NCBI GenBank assembly: GCA_015654825.1
Contig: JAATGE010000402.1
Coordinates: 1-10,138, forward strand
Origin: Rhodospirillales bacterium
Lineage (GTDB): Bacteria; Pseudomonadota; Alphaproteobacteria; Acetobacterales; Acetobacteraceae
Reading direction: 5' to 3'
Length of the DNA: 10,138 nucleotides
Of the stretch, positions 1-5,528 are shown piece after piece; position 1 is the stretch's first letter, and each line of letters begins with the position of its first letter. Under the pieces are notes generated by a model. The model ran no database searches and had not been told where the DNA came from. It saw only the letters and a list, made by a program, of their open reading frames with translations. The translations under genes and the position numbers were made by a program.

Positions 1-528
1 CATGCCGATCGGCGCCACCAGATCGATCACCCGCGGCGTGAAATCCTTTTGCGGCCCCTTCGCGACGCTCTGGAAATTCTCCATTTCCATCTTCAACCGA
101 CGGTCGGGATAAAGCGGCGTCAAATTGTCGAAATTGATGCGGTGCTTGACCGCCTCGGGATTTTCGAAGTTGACCGCATCGACTTTCAGCAGCGCGAAGT
201 AGCGCTCGCCGTCCTTCGGCGCGCGGATCTGGCCTTCCACCGTATCGCCGGTGCGCAATCCGTGGCGGCGCACCTGGTTCGGGCTGACATAGATATCGTC
301 GGGGCCGGGAAGGTAGTTGCTCTGCGGATTGCGCAGGAAGCCGAACCCATCGGGCAATATTTCCAGTGTGCCGTCGCTGTGAATGGCCTGGTCGCTTTCC
401 GCCAGGTTCTTCAGGATGGCGAACATCATGTCCTGCTTGCGCAAGGACGACGCATTTTCAACCTGGAGGGATTCGGCAAAGCTGAGCAGGTCGGCGGGGG
501 ATTTGGCCTTGAGTTCGGCAAGATGCAT
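1..528 (-). CDS. rho: Transcription termination factor Rho, N-terminal part (gene runs off the left edge)
   Basis: Rho is the hexameric RNA-dependent ATPase that binds C-rich nascent RNA and releases RNA polymerase. The 176 visible residues cover the N-terminal helical Rho_N domain (about 1-45, [15 protein letters not shown] and [12 protein letters not shown]) and the cold-shock-like RNA-binding domain (about 50-125, with GFGFLR at 61-66, GPDDIYVSP at 75-83, RTGD at 92-95 and [10 protein letters not shown] at 107-116). The frame leaves the window at ...VAPIGM, just before the Walker A segment expected in the family, so no catalytic residue can be checked. The start is the ATG at 528-526: it matches the family N-terminus, and the next upstream in-frame codons contain no start. 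Only a weak AGGG lies upstream. rho beside hemJ and hemE is a familiar alphaproteobacterial arrangement. The 301-bp gap before it suggests its own promoter. Confidence 0.97.
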   Translation of the reverse strand, partial: MHLAELKAKSPADLLSFAESLQVENASSLRKQDMMFAILKNLAESDQAIHSDGTLEILPDGFGFLRNPQSNYLPGPDDIYVSPNQVRRHGLRTGDTVEGQIRAPKDGERYFALLKVDAVNFENPEAVKHRINFDNLTPLYPDRRLKMEMENFQSVAKGPQKDFTPRVIDLVAPIGM

Positions 529-829
529 GTAGGACGGCCCTAAATGATGAAATGGGGGACGTGCCGGTGGCTCATCAAACCCGAACGCGCGACACGCGAC
601 GGATAACGTCCCAGTGAGAGATGGTCCGCGGCACCAAGGCAGGCCGCCGGAATCCGGGGAGGGCGCAGGGCGGAGAAACCGCTTGCGGGTCGTGACGTGG
701 CACAGCCCGCCTGGTGTTTCAAGAGGGCCCCACGATGTTTCAAGAGGTTCGGCCGGGAATCTCCCGCGGCGGCGCGCCCCATGTGGCGTTCCGGTCGCAA
801 CGCCGCCCGCCGCGGCCGCTGCCTCCGCT
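529..829 (-). promoter_or_regulatory. hemJ-rho gap: probable hemJ termination region and rho leader
   Basis: No convincing gene lies here. Read on the minus strand, the hemJ-proximal end holds a possible stem-loop at 804-785 (GGCGTT / AACGCC, 8-nt loop) without a T-run. Next come two copies of a 12-bp direct repeat (747-736 and 726-715), annotated separately. Then there is about 140 nt in which I see no clear -35/-10 pair. Immediately before rho is an 11-codon open frame (575-540, [11 protein letters not shown], stop TAG) ending 11 nt upstream of the rho start. Escherichia coli rho is autogenously attenuated in a long leader, so a leader with a short peptide is plausible. The peptide lacks a good Shine-Dalgarno site and may be chance. 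Confidence 0.4.
715..747 (-). repeat. Two 12-bp direct repeats (CCTCTTGAAACA), 21-bp period
   Basis: TGTTTCAAGAGG occurs exactly at 715-726 and again at 736-747 on the plus strand. On the minus strand, the direction of rho transcription, it reads CCTCTTGAAACA. The 21-bp period is two helical turns, so a protein could contact both copies on one face of the DNA. Each copy contains TTGAAA, which resembles a -35 hexamer, and the CTTGAAA form is also reminiscent of heat-shock sigma-32 -35 elements. I find no matching -10 element at the right distance from either copy. A tandem operator upstream of rho is inference. Confidence 0.5.
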
Positions 830-1279
830 TCAGAACGGCCGCACCACCACCATCACCACCGCGACCACCATCAGCAGCGTCGGCACTTCATTTACTATTC
901 GGAAAAACCTTTGTGTGCGTGCGTTTCGATCGTGCAGGAAATCCCGCCGCCAGCGTCCCAGCGCGCCATGCACGCCCGCCAGGCTCAATCCCGCCGCCAG
1001 CTTTACGTAGAACCAGCCCCGGTCCCACTCCACCGCGCCCGGCGTCAGTGCCAGCATGATGCCGAATACGAATGTAGCGGTCATCGCCGGCAGCAATATC
1101 TGCTTGTAGAGCCGCCGCTCCATGACCTTGAAGCGCTCGCTGCTTTCGGACCCCGGCTTCGTTTCGCAATGATAGACATACAGCCGCGGCAGGTACAGCA
1201 TCGCCGCCATCCAGGCGATCACCGCGACGATGTGCAGCGCCTTGGTCCACGGATACAGCGCCAGCAGCACCGCGCTCAT
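830..1279 (-). CDS. hemJ: Protoporphyrinogen IX oxidase HemJ (UPF0093 membrane protein)
   Basis: HemJ is the membrane-bound, oxygen-independent enzyme that oxidises protoporphyrinogen IX to protoporphyrin IX in many alphaproteobacteria and cyanobacteria that lack HemG and HemY. The 149-residue product has about four hydrophobic segments (roughly 10-32, 60-80, 90-112, 130-147). Family signatures are visible: [20 protein letters not shown] with His16, then [22 protein letters not shown], and YVKLAAG with Lys93. His16 and Lys93 correspond by eye to conserved, functionally important residues of the family. An upstream in-frame start (1399) exists, but the extension is Arg-rich, unlike HemJ, and lies inside the preceding gene. 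The ATG at 1279 overlaps that gene's TGA as ATGA, which supports it. HemJ feeds HemH, encoded two genes upstream. I am confident of the family; the activity is inferred from it. Confidence 0.93.
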   Translation of the reverse strand: MSAVLLALYPWTKALHIVAVIAWMAAMLYLPRLYVYHCETKPGSESSERFKVMERRLYKQILLPAMTATFVFGIMLALTPGAVEWDRGWFYVKLAAGLSLAGVHGALGRWRRDFLHDRNARTQRFFRIVNEVPTLLMVVAVVMVVVRPF

Positions 1280-1950
1280 GCCCTGCGTCCGCGCCGGGGG
1301 ACATCGAACAGCGTCGGCAGCGCCGCCAGCGCCCGCAACGGCCATGCCCCGAGCTCGGCAAACTCCGTCCCGTCGCCGCTCGGAACATAGGCGACGCAAG
1401 CCATGCCCGCGGCGATCGCGGCCAGCACCCCCGGCCGCGAATCCTCCACCACCAGGCAGGCCCCGGGTGAAACGCCCTCGGCCGCCGCGGCCGCCAGGAA
1501 CAGGTCGGGCGCCGGTTTTCCGATGCCGACATCCTGCGCGCTATGCACCCGCCCTGCCACCAGCCGCGACAATCCGGTCACCGCGAACTTGATCGCCATC
1601 TCCTGGTGGCTGGAGTTGCTGGCAATCCGATAGGGAACTCCGGACGCCGCGGTCCCCTTCAGCGCCAGATCCGCGCCCGGGATCAGGCTCACGCTCTCCG
1701 GCAGGATGGCAATCAGGTTCGCCTGCATCATGGCCGGCCAATTGGCGGGCAGGGCACGGCCGGACCCCAGTTCGAACACCGCCCGCAAATCATGAAACCG
1801 ACGCCCGACAAACGCGTCGGCCTCCGCCTCGGTCGGCCGCCATCCCAAACGCGCCGCCTCCTCCGTCAGCACGCGCTGCGCCGCCGCCTCACTGTCCACC
1901 AGCACACCGTCGCAGTCGAAAATCACCAGCTCCAGCGGTTCCGGCGTCAT
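1276..1950 (-). CDS. HAD-superfamily phosphatase, phosphoglycolate phosphatase / beta-phosphoglucomutase-like
   Basis: A 224-residue HAD hydrolase with all four motifs. Motif I is DCDGVLVDSE (12-21; nucleophile Asp12, acid-base Asp14), motif II is ASNSS (Ser111), motif III is GKPAPD (Lys145), and motif IV is VVEDS (Glu169, Asp170). Residues about 22-90 form the helical C1 cap typical of the Gph/PgmB group. It should be a soluble, Mg2+-dependent phosphomonoesterase or phosphomutase. The substrate cannot be told from sequence: phosphoglycolate, a sugar phosphate or a nucleotide are all possible. The start ATG at 1950-1948 overlaps the hemH stop as ATGA, and its own TGA overlaps the hemJ start the same way, so it is co-translated with heme genes although no heme step is known to need such an enzyme. 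No residues look missing. Confidence 0.9.
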   Translation of the reverse strand: MTPEPLELVIFDCDGVLVDSEAAAQRVLTEEAARLGWRPTEAEADAFVGRRFHDLRAVFELGSGRALPANWPAMMQANLIAILPESVSLIPGADLALKGTAASGVPYRIASNSSHQEMAIKFAVTGLSRLVAGRVHSAQDVGIGKPAPDLFLAAAAAEGVSPGACLVVEDSRPGVLAAIAAGMACVAYVPSGDGTEFAELGAWPLRALAALPTLFDVPRRGRRA

Positions 1951-2990
1951 GACAACGGTAACGGACAGTCGGTGTGGCGCGCCGGGCAAACCCGACCGCC
2001 GGAAAAACTGCACAGGCCCGGCCCGCGTCCGCGCCCCGTCACCACCAGGTCGGCCAGTGCCGCGATGAACCCGCCGTCGCTGTTCTGCGCCGGCGCCCTG
2101 AAATACCCCGGCACGCCAAGCTTCTCCGCCAGCTCCCGGTACTCGATGTCGAGCTCCACCAGCGTTTCCGAATGGTCGGAGACAAACGCGATCGGCACCA
2201 CCAGCACGGCAACCTTGTCGTTCGCCGCCTGCTCGATCGCCGCCTCGGTCGAAGGTTCGAGCCATTTCACCGGCGTCACCCGCGACTGGTAGCAGACAAC
2301 GTGATCGAGCCCCGGCTCGCCCAGCGCCGCCACGATTTTCGCGGCCGTTCCCTCCACCTGGTACTGGTAGGGGTCGCCCTTCAACACGATCGATTCCGGC
2401 AACCCATGGGCCGAAAACAGCACCCGCAACGGCGCCGGCCCGGCCGCCCGTGCCCGCTCCAGCGCGCCCCGAACGATCGACGCCGTCGCCGCCACATAGC
2501 CGCCATCGGCAAAAAAACAGCACAGCGTCGTGACCGGCCTGGCCAGCCCGGCGCGCGCCGCCGCCTCCCGCCAGTTCTTCAGCGAGCTGCCCGTCGTGGT
2601 GCTGGAATATTGCGGATACAGCGGCAGCAGCACCACCTCGTCCGGGTCCCACGAACGCACTTCCCGGGCGGTTTCCAGCGCGAACGGATGCCAGTAGCGC
2701 ATGGCGACAAACGCCCGCGCCCCGATCCCCCGTTCGGCCAGCGCCCTCTCCAGCGCCCGCCCCTGCGCCTGTGTAAGCTCCAGCAGCGGCGACTTGCCGC
2801 CGATCCGCGCATAGATCTCCGCCGCCGGCCCAGCCCGCCCACGCGCGATCACCCATGCCAGCAAAGGGCGCACAAAGAACGGCACCCGCAGAATGGCCGG
2901 ATCGCGAAACAGGTTCAGCAGGAACGGCTTGACGGCTTGCGGGCTGTCGGGCCCGCCCAGATTGAACAGAACAACCGCGAGTTTTTTCAT
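1947..2990 (-). CDS. hemH: Ferrochelatase HemH, with a cysteine-bearing C-terminal tail
   Basis: HemH inserts Fe2+ into protoporphyrin IX, the last step of protoheme synthesis, usually at the inner face of the cytoplasmic membrane. The 347 residues show the family landmarks: VVLFNLGGPD (6-15), PLYPQYSSTTTGSS (123-136), LFSAHGLPES (191-200) with catalytic His195, GDPYQYQ (205-211), CYQSRVTPVKWLEPST (233-248) and FVSDHSETLVELDIEY (269-284) with catalytic Glu275. The tail after residue 315 holds Cys327, Cys335 and Cys342. There is also a Cys157-Cys158 pair inside the protein. Some bacterial ferrochelatases, including those of Caulobacter and Mycobacterium tuberculosis, bind a [2Fe-2S] cluster through four cysteines, and this tail could do so. 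The ATG at 2990 overlaps the hemE TGA by 4 nt. Length is normal for tailed forms. Confidence 0.97.
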   Translation of the reverse strand: MKKLAVVLFNLGGPDSPQAVKPFLLNLFRDPAILRVPFFVRPLLAWVIARGRAGPAAEIYARIGGKSPLLELTQAQGRALERALAERGIGARAFVAMRYWHPFALETAREVRSWDPDEVVLLPLYPQYSSTTTGSSLKNWREAAARAGLARPVTTLCCFFADGGYVAATASIVRGALERARAAGPAPLRVLFSAHGLPESIVLKGDPYQYQVEGTAAKIVAALGEPGLDHVVCYQSRVTPVKWLEPSTEAAIEQAANDKVAVLVVPIAFVSDHSETLVELDIEYRELAEKLGVPGYFRAPAQNSDGGFIAALADLVVTGRGRGPGLCSFSGGRVCPARHTDCPLPLS

Positions 2991-4015
2991 GCGACCTGTC
3001 GAAGTGCGTCCACCAGGTCCGCAACGTGCCCGGGCGGCGTCTGCGGCAAGATACCGTGACCAAGATTGAATATATGGGGTCGCCCCCGCAGCGCGTCACG
3101 AATGCGCCCGGTTTCCTCGCGCAGCGCATCGCCGCCGGCAATCAGCAGCATCGGATCCAGGTTGCCCTGCACGGCCACGGTCTCCGGCAGCCCGGCGGCA
3201 ATGCCCGCGGCATCCACACCGGTATCCAGCCCCACGCAATCCACCCCGGTCTGCTCCACATAATCCGCCACCAGCGTGCCGGCCAGGCGCGGAAAGCCGA
3301 TGATCTTCACGCCCGGAAACCGCTGGTTCAGCGCGGCCACGATCGCCGCGGTCGGCGCGATCACCCGGCTCGCGAACTGCCGCGGCGGCAGGATCCCCGC
3401 CCAACTGTCGAACAGCATCACCGCATCGGCGCCCGCCTCGATCTGCGCCGCCAGGTACTCCACCGTGCCTTGCACCAGCAGCTCGATCAGCCGATCGAAA
3501 AACACCGGGTGGCTGTAGGACAGCGTGCGCGTCGCCGCGAAATCGCGCGATCCGCCTCCCTCCACCATATAGCAGGCAACGGTAAACGGACCGCCTGCAA
3601 ACCCTAGCAGCGTGCAGGCTGGCGGCAGCGCCGCCCGCACCCGGCGCACCGTCTCCATGACCGGCGCCGTGCGCTCCGGCGCCCGCGCGATCTCCAGGCT
3701 CCCCAGCGCCGCCACATCCCGCACCGGCGCCATCACCGGCCCTTCGCCGTCGACAAAATTCAGCTCCTGACCCATCGCCCAGGGCAGGATCAGGATATCG
3801 CTGAACAGGATCGCCGCATCCATGCCGAAACGACGCACCGGCTGCAGCGTGATCTCCGTCGCCAGGTCGGGCGTCGTGCAGCGCGCGATAAAGCCGCCCT
3901 CCTGCCTGATCGCCTGGTATTCCGGCAGATAGCGCCCGGCCTGGCGCATCAGCCAGACAGGCGGCGGCCAAACCGGATCGCCGGCGAGAACGCGCAACAC
4001 AGGTTTTTCGGTCAT
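2987..4015 (-). CDS. hemE: Uroporphyrinogen III decarboxylase HemE
   Basis: HemE removes four carboxyl groups from uroporphyrinogen III to give coproporphyrinogen III in the cytoplasm. The 342 residues match the usual length and carry both signatures: PPVWLMRQAGRYLPEY (18-33, with Arg24 and Arg28 for substrate carboxylates) and GFAGGPFTVACYMVEG (138-153, Tyr149). Other landmarks are FSDILILP (71-78, with the central catalytic-pocket Asp73), LFDSWAG (201-207), GNLDP (284-288) and NLGHGILPQTPP (317-328, with His320). The ATG at 4015 has AGGA about 10 nt upstream. It is the first gene of the hemE-hemH-HAD-hemJ operon, and its promoter must lie in the 313-bp gap shared with the divergent DUF299 gene. 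In Caulobacter the hemE promoter region lies inside the chromosomal origin. Confidence 0.98.
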   Translation of the reverse strand: MTEKPVLRVLAGDPVWPPPVWLMRQAGRYLPEYQAIRQEGGFIARCTTPDLATEITLQPVRRFGMDAAILFSDILILPWAMGQELNFVDGEGPVMAPVRDVAALGSLEIARAPERTAPVMETVRRVRAALPPACTLLGFAGGPFTVACYMVEGGGSRDFAATRTLSYSHPVFFDRLIELLVQGTVEYLAAQIEAGADAVMLFDSWAGILPPRQFASRVIAPTAAIVAALNQRFPGVKIIGFPRLAGTLVADYVEQTGVDCVGLDTGVDAAGIAAGLPETVAVQGNLDPMLLIAGGDALREETGRIRDALRGRPHIFNLGHGILPQTPPGHVADLVDALRQVA

Positions 4016-4328
4016 CTGGCGTCCTGAGGAGCGGTATCCCCCGCCCCCTCTTCCTAGAAAGGATTCTTATTTAGTTAAATAGGAGCGGTAGTAGGGGCTG
4101 TGCGAAACGGGGTACCCGGAACCCGCGCCCGCCGCACCTTTCTGTCCACCGCCGGCCCCGCCGCCAACTCCTTGGCATACCACCCTTTCTTCCACTTATC
4201 CGGAAGCGCCGGACGATGCCTCGATTCCATCCGCCGAATTTGGCGCCGCACCTCTTATCCCCGCTCACCCGCCGCCACCCGACCGAAACAGGCTGGCACC
4301 CCCGGTTATCCCCGCTATCCTCGCTCCC
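4016..4328. other. hemE / DUF299 divergent gap: candidate chromosomal replication origin (oriC) and hemE promoter region
   Basis: No gene is visible in these 313 bp. Next to hemE is an A+T-rich patch (4055-4081) in a GC-rich setting, containing ATTTA-GT-TAAAT (4069-4080); on the minus strand it includes TTAACTAA, a weak likeness to a CtrA half-site. TATCC cores lie in one orientation at 4035-4039, 4196-4204 (TTATCCGGA), 4255-4263 and 4306-4314 (both TTATCCCCG) and 4315-4323 (CTATCCTCG). The three TTATCC sites match the DnaA box TTATCCACA at 7 of 9 positions and the other two at about 6. None is perfect. Known context: the RP001-hemE-hemH-RP883 cluster marks the origin in Caulobacter and the putative origin in Rickettsia, and Caulobacter's lies beside hemE. 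Against an origin: no clear GC-skew switch, and the gap is short. The sites could instead be operators or promoter elements. Confidence 0.5.
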
Positions 4329-5201
4329 ATGACCCAGGACCGGATCAACCTCCACCTCGTCTCCGACGCGACCGGCGAAACCCTGAACTCGATCGCGCGC
4401 GCAACCGTCGCGCAGTTCGAGCCGGCACGCTTCATCTATCATCGCTGGAGCCTGATCCGCACCCGCTTCCAGCTGCATCGCGTGCTGGAAGGCATCGAGG
4501 CGGAGCCCGGCCCCGTGCTCTCGACCGTCGTCGACCGCGCCCTGCGCACCGACCTCGAATCGACCTGCCAGCGCCTCGGCGTCACCGTGGTGAACGTCCT
4601 CGATCCGGTCCTGGCCATGCTGCAGGAACAGCTCGGCGCCGCCGCCACCGCGCGTCCCGGCAAGCAATACGTGCTGGATGCGGATTATTTCCGCCGCATC
4701 GATGCCATTCATTTCGTGCTCGCCCACGATGATGGCCAGGCCCAGGCCGGCATCGCCGAAGCCGACGTCATCCTCGTCGGCCACTCCCGCAGCAGCAAAA
4801 CGCCGACCAGCTTCTATCTGGCCAACCGCGGCGTCAAAGCCGCGAACGTGCCTCTGGTGCCAGGCACACCCGATCCCCCCGGCCTCGAAAATCCGCACTG
4901 CCCGGTCATCGGTCTTTCGATCGATGCCGAATCGCTGATCGAAATCCGCCGCCATCGCCTGAAACTGATCGCCCAGGGCCAGGGCGCCGGTCAACACATC
5001 CGCCACGACACCGGCGATTACGTCGACCTCGATGCCGTCAAGGCGGAATTGCTCTGGGCCCGCCGCCTCTGCACCCGCCGCGGCTGGCCAGTCGTCGACG
5101 TCACCCGCCGCTCCATCGAAGAAACCGCGGCGACGGTGCTGCAACTGATGCAAGCCTGGGAAACCCGCCGTAGCCGTAACGTGGCACGGGTGGTGGAGTA
5201 G
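4329..5201 (+). CDS. Pyruvate phosphate dikinase / PEP synthase regulatory protein (DUF299 bifunctional kinase-pyrophosphorylase)
   Basis: This family controls pyruvate phosphate dikinase or PEP synthase by ADP-dependent phosphorylation of an active-site threonine and Pi-dependent removal of that phosphate, switching pyruvate-to-PEP flux. The 290 residues show [16 protein letters not shown] (6-21), the P-loop-like [18 protein letters not shown] (151-168), [10 protein letters not shown] (174-183) and the C-terminal [12 protein letters not shown] (257-268). The second P-loop residue is His (GHSR), where I expect a small aliphatic residue. The ATG at 4329 gives the family N-terminus. It has no Shine-Dalgarno site: the leader is C/T-rich and includes TTATCCCCGCTATCC. 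It is the counterpart of RP001 beside hemE. In many alphaproteobacteria maf, aroE and coaE follow it; here a repeat and convergent mnmA follow, so synteny breaks. The target enzyme is not in the window. Confidence 0.95.
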   Translation: MTQDRINLHLVSDATGETLNSIARATVAQFEPARFIYHRWSLIRTRFQLHRVLEGIEAEPGPVLSTVVDRALRTDLESTCQRLGVTVVNVLDPVLAMLQEQLGAAATARPGKQYVLDADYFRRIDAIHFVLAHDDGQAQAGIAEADVILVGHSRSSKTPTSFYLANRGVKAANVPLVPGTPDPPGLENPHCPVIGLSIDAESLIEIRRHRLKLIAQGQGAGQHIRHDTGDYVDLDAVKAELLWARRLCTRRGWPVVDVTRRSIEETAATVLQLMQAWETRRSRNVARVVE

Positions 5202-5212
5202 CAAAGGATAGG

Positions 5213-5392
5213 AGAAGGCCAGGGGCTCTGCCCCTGGACCCCGCTGGGGCCAGTAGGCCCCAGACCCCATTTCATTGCGGGGAACGGCGAAGCCTGGAAA
5301 CCTATGGATTTTCTGGCTTCGCCGTCTCCCCCCAGTATCGGGGGTCTGGGGCCTCAGGCCCCAGCGTGTCCAGGGCAGAGCCCTGGCCTTAT
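5213..5392. repeat. Nested palindromic element: two inverted REP-like units around an inner inverted repeat (REPIN/MITE-like)
   Basis: The left unit (about 5215-5268) holds two hairpins: CCAGGGGC-TCT-GCCCCTGG (5219-5237) and CTGGGGCC-AGTA-GGCCCCAG (5244-5263), followed by ACCCC. The right unit (about 5341-5390) is its near-exact reverse complement: CTGGGGCC-TCA-GGCCCCAG (5346-5364) and CCAGGGC-AGA-GCCCTGG (5370-5386). Between them is a third inverted repeat, ACGGCGAAGCC (5284-5294) / GGCTTCGCCGT (5315-5325), with GGGG and CCCC just outside. The whole can fold into one long cruciform or RNA stem. It sits between converging genes, a usual place for REP-type repeats. No transposase and no clear target-site duplication are visible. 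A singlet copy of the outer core is at 6683-6710. The REPIN class is inferred from structure. Confidence 0.85.
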
Positions 5393-5513
5393 TTCTGGAA
5401 CCTAAAGTTCTTGTGATCACAAAATACTTGCCCGCATGCGGCTCATGCGTTACGCGCTCGGCACCCAAGGTATTTAAATGCCAGCGCGGGGCTCTCTTGG
5501 GCCCCGTTTTTTT
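5393..5513 (+). ncRNA. Possible small RNA ending in an intrinsic terminator
   Basis: This stretch is A+T-richer than its surroundings and carries no credible ORF. It contains the perfect 12-bp palindrome TTGTGATCACAA (5411-5422), the palindrome CCGCATGCGG (5432-5441), and the near-palindrome GGTATTTAAATGCC (5469-5482, one mismatched pair). It ends in the strong plus-strand terminator at 5487-5513. A structured stretch ending in a terminator and separated from the nearest plus-strand gene by a 180-bp repeat is the layout of an independent small RNA. I cannot place a good -35/-10 pair, and I do not recognise an Rfam family. The alternative is that it is simply the trailer of the DUF299 mRNA, or an operator region around TTGTGATCACAA. 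Confidence 0.25.
5487..5513 (+). terminator. Rho-independent terminator (plus strand)
   Basis: A stem CGGGGC (5487-5492) / GCCCCG (5501-5506) with an 8-nt loop is followed by seven T residues (5507-5513). This is a textbook intrinsic terminator for plus-strand transcripts. On the minus strand the hairpin has A residues before it and no T-run after it, so it does not serve mnmA, whose stop is at 5531-5529. It ends either the DUF299 transcript, about 290 nt from its stop codon, or a small RNA from the preceding stretch. Confidence 0.85.
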
Positions 5514-5528
5514 GTCCTCAGCCGCGCA

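Noticed and set aside
614..1390. Plus-strand ORF with a run of histidines near 840-870
   Set aside because: It is the antisense of the hemJ C-terminus: the CAC/CAT codons are the complement of its GTG/ATG (Val/Met-rich last helix). Composition is Arg/His/Pro-rich without domain signals.
1276..3141. 621-codon minus-strand frame covering the HAD gene and much of hemH
   Set aside because: Only the part from 1950 down encodes a recognisable protein. The upstream part is the out-of-frame shadow of hemH, open only because GC-rich codons rarely form stops.
5213..5392. Insertion sequence or CRISPR array
   Set aside because: No transposase frame, no direct repeats with spacers and no clear target duplication; the structure is inverted, REP-type.
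4071..5468. 465-codon minus-strand ORF opposite the DUF299 gene
   Set aside because: It runs through the palindromic repeat and antisense to a well-recognised gene, with no domain signature of its own.
5393..5500. A tRNA-like or tmRNA-like 3' end near CTCGGCACCCA
   Set aside because: No acceptor stem partner, T-loop (GTTCRA) or anticodon arm can be assembled around it.
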